DNA from: Neptunicella sp048268085
GTDB taxonomy: Bacteria; Pseudomonadota; Gammaproteobacteria; Enterobacterales; Alteromonadaceae
DNA: 64,000 bases
Direction of reading: 5' to 3'
Assembly (NCBI RefSeq): GCF_048268085.1
Contig: NZ_JBLWWF010000019.1
Coordinates: forward strand, 26,809-90,808
Shown: positions 25,753 to 34,498 of the stretch, piece after piece
Layout: each line of letters starts with the position of its first letter
How positions within the stretch are numbered: position 1 is the stretch's first letter
The notes under the pieces: generated by a model
What the model was told of the DNA's origin: nothing
Seen by the model: the letters and a program-made list of their open reading frames with translations, nothing else
The model's database searches: none
Made by a program: the position numbers and the translations under genes

Positions 25753-25785
25753 AGATCTATATAGATCTTATATTAATTAAGATCT
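25753..25785. other. candidate DNA unwinding element with AGATCT boxes
   Basis: AGATCT occurs at 25753-25758, 25763-25768 and 25780-25785 in an almost pure A/T tract; the first two copies form the perfect 16-bp palindrome AGATCTATATAGATCT. E. coli 13-mers begin GATCT, and AGATCT is the ATP-DnaA 6-mer box. The location beside mnmG matches the E. coli DUE. Confidence 0.65.
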
Positions 25786-25815
25786 CTAAAAACAATATTG
25801 CTCGAATTTTAATCG

Positions 25816-25844
25816 TTTCAATAACAACAGAAAATCTATAGAAT
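25816..25844 (+). promoter_or_regulatory. possible mnmG promoter with GC-rich discriminator
   Basis: TTTCAA, a 17-base spacer and TAGAAT, then ATGCGCCCCC just downstream. The -35 is weak. The C/G-rich discriminator resembles stringently controlled promoters such as E. coli gidA (mnmG). Transcription from here would leave the origin next to the unwinding tract. Confidence 0.45.
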
Positions 25845-25884
25845 ATGCGCCCCCGATTTTGCCGGGTTAAACATTGAGGTAGGT

Positions 25885-27786
25885 ATGCTTTACGAACAAC
25901 AATTTGATGTCATTGTTATTGGTGGTGGCCATGCAGGAACTGAAGCTGCATTAGCGTCAGCCAGAATGGGTTCAAACACATTATTGCTTACCCACAATAT
26001 TGAAACTCTTGGACAAATGTCCTGTAATCCGGCAATTGGTGGTATAGGTAAAGGACATTTGGTCAAAGAAATTGATGCTTTAGGTGGTGTAATGGCACAA
26101 GCCATTGACCATGGTGGTATTCAATTTCGTACATTAAATTCCAGTAAAGGCCCAGCGGTTAGAGCGACTAGAGCCCAAGCCGATAGAACCTTATATAAAA
26201 ACTTTGTACGTCAGGTACTGGAAAATCAACCTAATCTAACCTTATTTCAACAATCATGTGATGATTTGATAGTAGAAAATCATCGTGTTACCGGCGTCGT
26301 TACCCAAATGGGATTAAAGTTTAAAGCCAAAACCGTGGTTTTGACGGTAGGAACATTTTTGGGTGGTGTTATTCATATTGGATTGGATAATTATCAAGGA
26401 GGACGAGCTGGCGATCCTCCTTCAAATGCTCTGGCACAACGCTTACGCGCTTTACCCTTTAGAACGGATAGGTTAAAAACCGGTACCCCGGCCCGATTAG
26501 ATGCGCGTACATTAGATTTTTCAGTCATGCAGGAACAAGCAGGTGATAATCCAGTTCCGGTATTTTCTTTTATGGGAAAAGCAGAACATCATCCTCGTCA
26601 AATTTCCTGCTATATCACGCATACCAATGAAAAAACTCACGATATTATCCGTGGTGGGCTAGATCGATCGCCCATGTATACTGGCGTAATAGAAGGAATT
26701 GGACCAAGATATTGTCCGTCTATTGAAGATAAAATTAATCGTTTTGCGGATAAAACGTCACACCAAATTTTTGTTGAGCCCGAAGGGCTTAACAGTATTG
26801 AAGTGTATCCAAATGGTATTTCAACCAGTCTTCCTTTTGATGTACAAATGGCATTAGTACGTTCGATAAAAGGTTTTGAAAATGCGCATATTATTCGTCC
26901 TGGTTATGCTATTGAATATGACTTTTTTGATCCGAGAGATTTAAAGCAATCGCTTGAAACCAAATTTATAGAAGGATTATTTTTCGCTGGCCAAATTAAT
27001 GGCACAACAGGTTATGAAGAAGCCGGTGCGCAAGGATTAATTGCCGGAATGAATGCGTCATTACAATCTCAAAATAAAGAAAGTTGGACGCCTCGTCGAG
27101 ATGAGGCATACATGGGCGTGTTAATTGACGATTTATCCACCATGGGGACTAAAGAACCCTATCGAATGTTTACTAGTAGAGCTGAATATCGATTATTACT
27201 GCGAGAAGATAATGCCGATATTCGTTTAACTGGCAAAGGACGAGAATTAGGTTTGGTCGATGATGCAAGATGGCAGGCATTCAATCAAAAGCTCGAGGCA
27301 ATTGAGTTAGAAAAGCAACGTTTGAAATCAACTTGGGTGTCGCCTTCACATGTGGCAGCAGAAGCATTAAATCCGAGCTTGAAAAACCCGATTACCAAAG
27401 AAAATTCGCTGGAAGAATTGTTGCGTCGTCCCGAAATGACCTATGAGAAATTGATGCAGATTGAATCATTAGGGCCGGGGTTAGAAAATAAGCAAGCGGC
27501 AGAACAAATTGAAATCCAGACTAAATATGCTGGATATATTGAACGTCAATATGATGAAATAGCGCGCACTTTACGTAATGAAAATACCTTATTACCGATG
27601 GATTTTGATTACAGCAAAATTTCAGGTTTATCCAATGAAGTGGTAGCTAAATTAACTGATGCCAGACCAGAAACCATTGGTAAAGCATCACGGATTTCAG
27701 GTATTACTCCAGCTGCGATTTCTTTGCTATTGGTGTATTTGAAAAAACAGGGTTTGTTACGCAAAGAATCGAGAAACATAGCCTGA
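25885..27786 (+). CDS. mnmG: tRNA uridine-5-carboxymethylaminomethyl modification enzyme MnmG
   Basis: A 633-residue FAD- and NADH-binding partner of MnmE in U34 tRNA modification. The N-terminal Rossmann motif is VIVIGGGHAGTEAALAS (about residues 10-26), then MSCNPAIGGIGKGHLVKEID, GTFLGGVIH and GYEEAGAQGLIAGMNA. Full length for the family. The ATG has GAGGTAGG upstream. It heads mnmG-rsmG-parA-parB and overlaps rsmG by one base. Confidence 0.99.
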   Translation: MLYEQQFDVIVIGGGHAGTEAALASARMGSNTLLLTHNIETLGQMSCNPAIGGIGKGHLVKEIDALGGVMAQAIDHGGIQFRTLNSSKGPAVRATRAQADRTLYKNFVRQVLENQPNLTLFQQSCDDLIVENHRVTGVVTQMGLKFKAKTVVLTVGTFLGGVIHIGLDNYQGGRAGDPPSNALAQRLRALPFRTDRLKTGTPARLDARTLDFSVMQEQAGDNPVPVFSFMGKAEHHPRQISCYITHTNEKTHDIIRGGLDRSPMYTGVIEGIGPRYCPSIEDKINRFADKTSHQIFVEPEGLNSIEVYPNGISTSLPFDVQMALVRSIKGFENAHIIRPGYAIEYDFFDPRDLKQSLETKFIEGLFFAGQINGTTGYEEAGAQGLIAGMNASLQSQNKESWTPRRDEAYMGVLIDDLSTMGTKEPYRMFTSRAEYRLLLREDNADIRLTGKGRELGLVDDARWQAFNQKLEAIELEKQRLKSTWVSPSHVAAEALNPSLKNPITKENSLEELLRRPEMTYEKLMQIESLGPGLENKQAAEQIEIQTKYAGYIERQYDEIARTLRNENTLLPMDFDYSKISGLSNEVVAKLTDARPETIGKASRISGITPAAISLLLVYLKKQGLLRKESRNIA

Positions 27787-28424
27787 TGATACAACCTGAT
27801 CCCGCTTTACTTGCTCAATTACAAAAATGGGTTGAGCAAACAAAAATAACAGTTAGTCAGCAACAGTTGCAGCAATTAGTTTGCTTTGTGCAGTTAATTG
27901 ATAAGTGGAATAAAGCCTATAATTTAACTTCTGTTCGTGATCCAATGCAGATGTTAAGCAAACATATCCTTGATTCTATTGTTGTTGCCCCTGAACTGGA
28001 TAAACAATCCTATATCGATGTCGGTACAGGACCTGGTTTACCTGGTATTCCACTAGCAATTATGTGCCCGGACAAACATTTTGTTTTACTTGATAGTTTA
28101 GGAAAACGAGTTCGTTTTATGAAACAAGCCGGTTATGAACTTGGCTTAAACAATATTCAACCGGTGCAGTCACGAGTAGAACAATACCAAAGCGATATTC
28201 GCTTTGATGGTGTCATTAGCCGTGCATTCGCCTCACTAAAAGATATGTTGCACTGGTGTCAGCATCTGGTAGATTCACAGGGGAATTTTTTAGCCCTGAA
28301 AGGCCAATATCCTCAACAGGAACTTAATGAATTATCATCTGAATTTAGTTTATTGCAGGCAATTAAACTGAATGTACCGGGTCTTGAGGGTGATCGTCAT
28401 TTGATTAAAATAAGCAAAAAATAA
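27786..28424 (+). CDS. rsmG: 16S rRNA (guanine527-N7)-methyltransferase
   Basis: A 212-residue SAM-dependent methyltransferase modifying G527 of 16S rRNA. N-terminal WNKAYNLTSVRDP and SAM motif I IDVGTGPGLPGIPLAI (about residue 77) are diagnostic, with SRAFASL later. The start ATG shares one base with the mnmG stop (TGATG). Loss of this enzyme gives low-level streptomycin resistance in other bacteria. Confidence 0.98.
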   Translation: MIQPDPALLAQLQKWVEQTKITVSQQQLQQLVCFVQLIDKWNKAYNLTSVRDPMQMLSKHILDSIVVAPELDKQSYIDVGTGPGLPGIPLAIMCPDKHFVLLDSLGKRVRFMKQAGYELGLNNIQPVQSRVEQYQSDIRFDGVISRAFASLKDMLHWCQHLVDSQGNFLALKGQYPQQELNELSSEFSLLQAIKLNVPGLEGDRHLIKISKK

Positions 28425-28459
28425 AAATTATTGTACTCAACAACATTTGGATATTTATT

Positions 28460-29248
28460 TTGGGAAAGGTCATTGCAATAGCTAATCAGAAAGGTGGTGT
28501 AGGTAAAACGACCACTGCCGTTAACGTTGCCGCTTCCATGGCAGCGACCAGACGCAAAGTATTACTGATTGATCTTGATCCACAAGGCAATGCCACCATG
28601 GGCAGTGGTGTAGATAAATTTGATGTTGAATCAACCTGCTATGAATTACTCATTGAAGAAAAACCGGTTGATGAAGTTATCGTCAAAGAAACAAGCGGTA
28701 AATATCATCTTATTGCGGCTAATAGTGATGTCACTGCGGCAGAAATAAAATTAATGGAAGTGTTTGCCCGTGAATTACGTTTGCGTAATGCCTTGCAGCC
28801 CGTGCGTGATTACTATGATTATATTTTTATCGATTGCCCCCCTTCACTAAGTCAGTTAACGGTCAATGCGATGGCAGCTGCCGATTCAGTATTGGTTCCA
28901 ATGCAATGTGAATATTATGCCTTGGAAGGATTAACCGCGTTAATGGATACTATTAGAAAATTAGCCTCGGTGGTTAACCCTGAACTAACAATTGAAGGTG
29001 TTTTGCGTACCATGTACGATCCGCGCAATAGATTGGCTAATGATGTTTCCGAACAGTTAAAACGTCACTTTGGCGCACAGGTATACCGTACTGTAATACC
29101 ACGTAATGTCAGATTGGCAGAAGCACCCAGTTTTGGAACCCCAGCAATGTATTATGAAAAATCATCTACCGGTGCGAAAGCTTATCTGGCATTAGCCGGT
29201 GAGATTTTGCGTCGCGGAAAAACTAACCAAGCCACATCAACCAGTTAG
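28460..29248 (+). CDS. parA: chromosome-partitioning ATPase ParA
   Basis: A 262-residue deviant Walker A ATPase that drives origin segregation with ParB. The motif is AIANQKGGVGKTTTAVN at residues 6-22; IDLDPQGNAT and YIFIDCPPSL follow. There is no N-terminal HTH, so this is the chromosomal Soj type. The start is a TTG at 28460, since it gives the conserved MGKVIAIANQ beginning and no ATG is available. parB begins 13 bases downstream. Confidence 0.96.
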   Translation: MGKVIAIANQKGGVGKTTTAVNVAASMAATRRKVLLIDLDPQGNATMGSGVDKFDVESTCYELLIEEKPVDEVIVKETSGKYHLIAANSDVTAAEIKLMEVFARELRLRNALQPVRDYYDYIFIDCPPSLSQLTVNAMAAADSVLVPMQCEYYALEGLTALMDTIRKLASVVNPELTIEGVLRTMYDPRNRLANDVSEQLKRHFGAQVYRTVIPRNVRLAEAPSFGTPAMYYEKSSTGAKAYLALAGEILRRGKTNQATSTS

Positions 29249-29261
29249 AACTGAGGAAAAC

Positions 29262-30137
29262 ATGTCGACCAAAAAAAGAGGATTGGGTAGAGGCTTGGAT
29301 GCATTGTTGGCAACCAGTCAACAGACCCGGAATGAAAAAAATACTCAACCGCTTGAAAATGGTGAATTACAAAAATTACCTATAGAATTTTTACAGCCTG
29401 GTAAATATCAGCCTCGTAAAGACATGTCTCCTGACGCATTGGAAGATTTAGCCTCGTCTATCCGATCACAAGGTATTATTCAGCCTATAGTGGTACGAAA
29501 GCTTTCTAACGATAAATATGAAATTATTGCCGGTGAACGCCGTTGGCGTGCATCGCAATTAGCTCATTTAGATGAGATTCCTTGTCTAATCAAAAATGTC
29601 CCCGATGAAGCAGCTGTTGCGATTGCCTTGATCGAAAATATTCAACGTGAAGATCTCAACGCAATGGAAGAAGCTCAAGCCTTGGATCGTTTATTAACAG
29701 AATTTGAATTAACCCATCAGGAAGTGGCTGAAGCGGTGGGTAAATCCCGAGCCAGCGTGACCAATTTATTACGTCTGAATAATCTTAACGAAGATGTTAA
29801 ATTATTGTTAGAGTATGGTGATATTGAAATGGGCCATGCTCGGGCGTTGTTAGCATTAGAAGGTGAAAGTCAGCTTGAAGCTGCGCGCACAGTGGCTGGT
29901 AAAGGATTAACCGTTCGTGATACTGAAAATCTGGTGCGTAAAATTCTTGAACCTGCCAAGCAAAAAGAACAGCAAAAAGACGACCCGGATGTAAAAAGGC
30001 TGGAAACTAAATTATCTGAAAATCTGGGTGCTGCTGTATCTATTTCACACAATACCAAAGGCAAAGGGAAAATGGTGATTAATTACAGCAGTCTAGATGA
30101 GTTAGATGGTATATTAGCCCACTTTAAAATCAGTTAA
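29262..30137 (+). CDS. parB: chromosome-partitioning protein ParB
   Basis: A 291-residue parS-binding CTPase. After the basic KKRGLGRGLDALL N terminus come LQPGKYQPRKDM, the CTP-binding motifs AGERRWRASQLA and IENIQREDLNAMEEA, and the HTH VGKSRASVTNLLRL (about residues 165-180). The C-terminal dimer domain is at about 225-290. The ATG at 29262 has GAGGAAAAC upstream; a longer in-frame opening overlapping parA is unlikely. Two parS sites in recF are its evident targets. Confidence 0.97.
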   Translation: MSTKKRGLGRGLDALLATSQQTRNEKNTQPLENGELQKLPIEFLQPGKYQPRKDMSPDALEDLASSIRSQGIIQPIVVRKLSNDKYEIIAGERRWRASQLAHLDEIPCLIKNVPDEAAVAIALIENIQREDLNAMEEAQALDRLLTEFELTHQEVAEAVGKSRASVTNLLRLNNLNEDVKLLLEYGDIEMGHARALLALEGESQLEAARTVAGKGLTVRDTENLVRKILEPAKQKEQQKDDPDVKRLETKLSENLGAAVSISHNTKGKGKMVINYSSLDELDGILAHFKIS

Positions 30138-30165
30138 TAACTGAAATAGACTGGTCGGTTATCAG

Positions 30166-30193
30166 TTGTAAAAACTGCGTAAAACAGTATAAT
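30166..30193 (+). promoter_or_regulatory. probable promoter of the atp operon
   Basis: TTGTAA, a 16-base spacer and consensus TATAAT, with -10 ending 40 bases before the atpI ATG. It lies in the only gap between parB and the ATP synthase genes. Confidence 0.6.
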
Positions 30194-30233
30194 TCCGGCG
30201 CTTTTATTGAATTTAATGCACAAGAGGCCATTA

Positions 30234-30620
30234 ATGGCACAAAATTTGGCCGGAACAGGGCGATTACTGGTCAGAAAAATTTTTTTATATCAGTGCATAA
30301 CAGCACTGATTAGCGCCTTGATTTGTTTATTAATTTGGAATCAGCAACAAGCAGTTTCAATATTGGTAGGTGGCTTAATTTGTACATTTAGCCATTTTAT
30401 TTTTGGCCTCATGGCATTTAGATATGCTGGAGGCAGCAAGAACAAACAGGTAGTAAAAAGTTTTAATCAAGGATTAAAACTGAAATTAGCATTGAGTATT
30501 ATTTTTTTCGTTGTTGCGTTTCAATGGCTAAAATTACCTTTCCTGCCCTTATTGGCAGGTTATTTTTTAACACAAATTAGTCAATGGTTTTGTATTGCAT
30601 ATTCAAGTCACGAAAGTTGA
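30234..30620 (+). CDS. atpI: ATP synthase subunit I
   Basis: A 128-residue, four-helix membrane protein (e.g. ALISALICLLIW, SILVGGLICTFSHFIFGLMA, PLLAGYFLTQISQWFCIAY) that aids c-ring assembly. The ATG at 30234 is chosen because AGAGG lies six bases upstream; an in-frame TTG at 30207 lacks an RBS. First gene of atpIBEFHAGDC. Confidence 0.88.
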   Translation: MAQNLAGTGRLLVRKIFLYQCITALISALICLLIWNQQQAVSILVGGLICTFSHFIFGLMAFRYAGGSKNKQVVKSFNQGLKLKLALSIIFFVVAFQWLKLPFLPLLAGYFLTQISQWFCIAYSSHES

Positions 30621-30663
30621 ATCGGGGCTGTAAAAAATTTTTAACTTTAAACAATTGGGATAG

Positions 30664-31467
30664 ATGATGTCTGGAACTGGTGAAGAACAAACCATTAGTG
30701 GTTATATTCAGCACCACTTGACCAATGCAACGGTTGGGGAAGGTTTTTGGACCTTTCACATTGATACTCTTGCATGGTCTGTGGGCTTAGGACTTGTATT
30801 TCTATGGCTTTTCCGCTCAGTAGCAAAAACCGCTACTACAGGGGTGCCGGGAAAATGGCAAGCGTGCGTTGAACTTGTTATTGAATTCGTTGATTCAACC
30901 GTTAAAAGTACATTTCACGGCAAGAGTGCCTTGATTGCACCATTATCACTAACCATCTTTGTATGGGTATTGTTAATGAACTTGATGGATCTTATCCCGG
31001 TTGATTTCCTGCCATGGATAGCTCAGCAAATCGGTGGATTGATGGGATATGATCCTCATCATGTTTATATGAAAGTCGTCCCGACTACCGATGTAAATAT
31101 GACTTTTGCCCTATCGATAGGTGTATTTTTACTGATGATCTTTTATTCGATAAAAATAAAAGGTTTTGGCGGGTTTATGAAAGAGCTTTATGCCCATCCT
31201 TTCAATACACCTTGGTTATACTGGTTTAACTTTATTTTGGAATTGGTGTCGCTGATCGCGAAACCTCTTTCATTGTCACTACGTTTATTCGGAAACTTAT
31301 ATGCGGGTGAATTAATCTTTATTTTGATTGCGGCAACCATCGGACTTTGGCAGTTGCCAATCCACTTTATCTGGGCGGCATTCCATTTACTGATAATTCC
31401 GTTACAAGCATTTATTTTCATGATGTTAACCATTGTTTATTTAAGCATGGCACATGAAGATCACTAA
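30664..31467 (+). CDS. atpB: ATP synthase F0 subunit a
   Basis: A 267-residue integral membrane subunit forming the proton half-channels against the c-ring. The essential Arg lies in LSLSLRLFGNLYAGELIF (about residue 205), and the C-terminal helix QAFIFMMLTIVYLSMAHEDH is typical. Start ATG ATG at 30664/30667; either is possible. Length is close to E. coli (271). Confidence 0.98.
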   Translation: MMSGTGEEQTISGYIQHHLTNATVGEGFWTFHIDTLAWSVGLGLVFLWLFRSVAKTATTGVPGKWQACVELVIEFVDSTVKSTFHGKSALIAPLSLTIFVWVLLMNLMDLIPVDFLPWIAQQIGGLMGYDPHHVYMKVVPTTDVNMTFALSIGVFLLMIFYSIKIKGFGGFMKELYAHPFNTPWLYWFNFILELVSLIAKPLSLSLRLFGNLYAGELIFILIAATIGLWQLPIHFIWAAFHLLIIPLQAFIFMMLTIVYLSMAHEDH

Positions 31468-31539
31468 TATAGTCTGGATAATTTAAGCACAATTTTATAA
31501 AGCCCCTATTAGGGCGGCAGGCAGGAAGCCTCAATTAGT

Positions 31540-31583
31540 AATTTTTAACAATTTTTTAAACTTTAACTTTAAACTTAGAAGGT
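31540..31583 (+). promoter_or_regulatory. U/A-rich translational enhancer-like leader of atpE
   Basis: The last 45 bases before the atpE start codon are an uninterrupted A/T tract with repeated TTTAAC-type words, then AGAAGG and ATG. E. coli atpE carries a U-rich initiation enhancer in the same place to give the extra c subunits required. The role here is inferred by position and composition. Confidence 0.4.
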
Positions 31584-31591
31584 GAAAATCA

Positions 31592-31840
31592 ATGGAAATC
31601 TTAGGTAATCTTTATATCGCAGTAGGTATTTTGATCGGTCTTTGTGCATTAGGTCCTGCAATTGGCTTTGGTTTGTTAGGGGGTAAATTCCTTGAATCTG
31701 CTGCCCGTCAACCTGAATTAGCACCACAATTACAGGTGAAAATGTTTATCGTTGCGGGTCTTATCGATGCTATCGCGATGATCGGTGTGGCTATCGCTCT
31801 GTTCTTGTTGTTCGTTGAAAGCGCGAAATTTGCTGTATAA
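31592..31840 (+). CDS. atpE: ATP synthase F0 subunit c
   Basis: An 82-residue proteolipid that forms the rotor ring. Two TM helices flank the polar loop ARQPE (Arg39-Gln40-Pro41). The proton-carrying carboxylate is Asp59 in GLIDAIAMIGVA. No sodium-binding signature (Gln32/Glu65/Ser66-like set) is seen, so proton coupling is expected. Confidence 0.99.
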   Translation: MEILGNLYIAVGILIGLCALGPAIGFGLLGGKFLESAARQPELAPQLQVKMFIVAGLIDAIAMIGVAIALFLLFVESAKFAV

Positions 31841-31876
31841 GCACCCACTACAACAACGAATTGAGGAGGAGCGGTT

Positions 31877-32347
31877 TTGAATATTAACGCCACTCTATTA
31901 GGTGAACTGATTGCATTCATCGTTTTCGTTTGGTTCTGCATGAAATATGTATGGCCACCGATTATTAGTGCAATCGAAGAACGCCAAAAGAAAATTGCCG
32001 ATGGGTTGGCCGCTTCAGATCGTGCTGAAAAAGACTTGCAACTGGCTCAAGAAAAAGCCACTGCACAGTTGAAAGAAGCAAAATCACAAGCTGCTGACAT
32101 TATCGAACAGGCTAAAAAACGGGCGTCTCAAATTATTGACGAAGAAACGCAACGTGGTCACCAGGAGCGTGAAAAAATCATTGCTCAAGGTCAGTCTGAA
32201 GTCGAAGCAGAAAGAAATCGTGCTCGTGAAGAATTACGTCAACAAGTAGCTGCTCTTGCAGTCACTGGTGCCGAAAGAATTCTGGGTCGTCAAATTGATG
32301 CTGCAGCACAAAGTGACATAGTTGAAAAACTTGTCGCTGAGTTATAG
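31877..32347 (+). CDS. atpF: ATP synthase F0 subunit b
   Basis: A 156-residue peripheral stalk: one N-terminal TM helix (LLGELIAFIVFVWFCMKYVW) and a long charged coiled coil. The start is TTG at 31877, giving the conserved NINATLLGE; a strong GAGGAGG compensates for the weak start codon. Length equals E. coli AtpF. Confidence 0.97.
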   Translation: MNINATLLGELIAFIVFVWFCMKYVWPPIISAIEERQKKIADGLAASDRAEKDLQLAQEKATAQLKEAKSQAADIIEQAKKRASQIIDEETQRGHQEREKIIAQGQSEVEAERNRAREELRQQVAALAVTGAERILGRQIDAAAQSDIVEKLVAEL

Positions 32348-32361
32348 GGGAGTAAGAGCTT

Positions 32362-32895
32362 ATGTCTGAAATGACAACCATTGCTCGCCCTTACGCAAAA
32401 GCAGCTTTTGAATATGCGGTCGAAAGCAAAGCCATTCAAGGTTGGCAGGAAATGTTAGCATTTTCTGCTCAAGTTGCTGTTAATGATCAGGTAAAACCAT
32501 TACTTACCGGCTCAGTATCAGATGACAAATTGGCAGATATATTTGTCCAACTTTGTGGTGAACAGCTCGATCACAATGGCCAGAATTTTATTAAAGTTCT
32601 TGCGGAGAACAGACGTTTACCAGCATTGCCTGAAATCTTGGTATTGTTTAATGCTTACAAAGCAGAGTATGAAAAAGAAGTAGATGTTGATATCACTTCT
32701 GCTGTTGAGTTAGACGAAAAACAAAAGCAAGAAATCAGCGTGTCATTAGAAAAACGTCTGACACGAAAAGTTAAGCTGAATTGTAGCGTAGATCCTGTTT
32801 TGATCGCTGGCGTAGTAATTAAAGCCGGTGACACAGTTATCGACGGTTCTGTACGAAGCAAATTAAACCGTCTAGCAGACGCGTTACAAGCATAA
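32362..32895 (+). CDS. atpH: ATP synthase F1 subunit delta
   Basis: A 177-residue stator subunit linking the F1 crown to the b stalk. N-terminal TIARPYAKAAFEYA and C-terminal PVLIAGVVIKAGDTVIDGSV are the family signatures. It lies between atpF and atpA, with seven bases to the next gene. Confidence 0.98.
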   Translation: MSEMTTIARPYAKAAFEYAVESKAIQGWQEMLAFSAQVAVNDQVKPLLTGSVSDDKLADIFVQLCGEQLDHNGQNFIKVLAENRRLPALPEILVLFNAYKAEYEKEVDVDITSAVELDEKQKQEISVSLEKRLTRKVKLNCSVDPVLIAGVVIKAGDTVIDGSVRSKLNRLADALQA

Positions 32896-32908
32896 CGGGG
32901 AAATGAGG

Positions 32909-34450
32909 ATGCAACTGAATTCCACTGAAATCGCCGAGCTGATCAAAAAAAGAATTGAACAGTTTGAGGTCGTAAGTGAAGCGCGTAATGAAGGTACTAT
33001 TGTTGGTGTAACTGACGGTATCATTCGCATTCACGGTCTTGCAGATGTTATGCAAGGTGAAATGATAGAACTTCCAGGCAGTCGCTACGCCATTGCACTT
33101 AACCTTGAGCGAGACTCGGTTGGTGCAGTAGTGATGGGTCCCTATGCGGACTTGCAGGAAGGGGTAAAAGTAAAATCTACTGGTCGTATTTTAGAAGTAC
33201 CAGTGGGTCGTAATCTATTAGGTCGTGTGGTTAACACACTAGGTGCACCTATTGATGGTAAAGGCGCGATTGAAGCTGACGGTTTTGAGCCGGTAGAAAA
33301 AATCGCACCGGGCGTAATCGAACGTCAATCTGTTGATCAGCCAATTCAGACGGGTTATAAGTCAATTGACTCAATGATCCCGGTTGGTCGTGGTCAGCGT
33401 GAGTTGATCATCGGTGACCGTCAAACCGGTAAAACCGCGTTAGCCATTGATGCCATCATCAACCAAAAAGGTACTGGCGTTAAGTGTGTGTATGTTGCTA
33501 TCGGTCAGAAAGCATCAACTATCGCTAACGTAGTACGTAAACTGGAAGAACACGGTGCACTGGAAAATACCATTGTTGTTGCTGCAACGGCTTCAGAGTC
33601 GGCAGCATTACAATATTTGGCGCCATACTCTGGTTGTACTATGGGTGAATATTTCCGCGATCGCGGTGAAGATGCATTGATTGTTTATGATGATTTATCT
33701 AAACAAGCAGTTGCTTATCGCCAAGTATCACTATTATTGCGTCGTCCACCAGGTCGTGAAGCTTATCCTGGAGATGTTTTCTATCTTCACTCACGCTTGT
33801 TGGAGCGTGCTGCGCGCGTTAACGACATGTATGTTGAGCGTTACACTAAAGGTGAAGTGAAAGGTAAAACCGGTTCTTTAACCGCCTTACCTATCATCGA
33901 GACACAAGCCGGTGACGTTTCTGCATTCGTACCGACTAACGTTATCTCTATTACTGACGGTCAGATATTCCTGGAAACCGACTTGTTTAACGCGGGTATT
34001 CGTCCTGCCGTTAACGCGGGTATTTCGGTATCTCGTGTTGGTGGTGCAGCGCAAACTAAAATCATTAAAAAGCTAGGTGGTGGTATCCGTTTAGCATTAG
34101 CTCAATATCGCGAATTAGCGGCGTTTTCGCAGTTTGCTTCTGACTTGGATGAAGCGACTCGTGCTCAATTAGAGCATGGTCAACGTGTTACTGAGTTAAT
34201 GAAACAAAAGCAATACGCCCCGCTATCTGTAGCTGATATGGCTGTTTCATTATTTGCTGTAGAAAAAGGCTTTTTGAAAGAAATCGAAATGAACAAAATT
34301 CTCGATTTTGAAGCCTCTTTACACTCATTTATGAATAGTGAATATGCTGAGTTAATGAGCACTATTAACAGTACCGGTAACTACAACGACAGTATTGAGT
34401 CGTCCTTGAAAGAAGCATTAGACAAATTCAAGGCAACCCAAACCTGGTAA
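32909..34450 (+). CDS. atpA: ATP synthase F1 subunit alpha
   Basis: A 513-residue regulatory nucleotide-binding subunit. N terminus MQLNSTEIAELIKKRI, P-loop GDRQTGKTALAIDA (about residue 169) and the arginine-finger region ISVSRVGGAAQ (about 370). The ATG at 32909 is preferred for the conserved MQLNSTEI and GGGG eight bases upstream; the ATG at 32903 would add two residues. Confidence 0.98.
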   Translation: MQLNSTEIAELIKKRIEQFEVVSEARNEGTIVGVTDGIIRIHGLADVMQGEMIELPGSRYAIALNLERDSVGAVVMGPYADLQEGVKVKSTGRILEVPVGRNLLGRVVNTLGAPIDGKGAIEADGFEPVEKIAPGVIERQSVDQPIQTGYKSIDSMIPVGRGQRELIIGDRQTGKTALAIDAIINQKGTGVKCVYVAIGQKASTIANVVRKLEEHGALENTIVVAATASESAALQYLAPYSGCTMGEYFRDRGEDALIVYDDLSKQAVAYRQVSLLLRRPPGREAYPGDVFYLHSRLLERAARVNDMYVERYTKGEVKGKTGSLTALPIIETQAGDVSAFVPTNVISITDGQIFLETDLFNAGIRPAVNAGISVSRVGGAAQTKIIKKLGGGIRLALAQYRELAAFSQFASDLDEATRAQLEHGQRVTELMKQKQYAPLSVADMAVSLFAVEKGFLKEIEMNKILDFEASLHSFMNSEYAELMSTINSTGNYNDSIESSLKEALDKFKATQTW

Positions 34451-34498
34451 ATCAATGCGCGTAAGCGCATTGATTGTTGAGTAATCGAGGAGATAGTC

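Larger units (their letters stand above)
25186..25884. other. candidate chromosomal origin (oriC), E. coli-type
   Basis: 699 bases without a gene between dnaC and mnmG, very AT-rich. It contains two perfect DnaA boxes (25530-25538, 25603-25611) and five one-mismatch boxes (25377-25385, 25497-25505, 25542-25550, 25569-25577, 25621-25629). There are nine GATC sites, and an AT-rich tract with three AGATCT boxes at 25753-25785 next to mnmG. The order boxes, then unwinding tract, then mnmG mirrors E. coli oriC. The functional origin is probably about 25370-25800. Confidence 0.75.

Noticed and set aside
31500..31520. Short GCCC/GGGC hairpin between atpB and atpE considered as a terminator
   Set aside because: Four-base stem without a U-tract in the middle of an operon; at most a processing or pause site.
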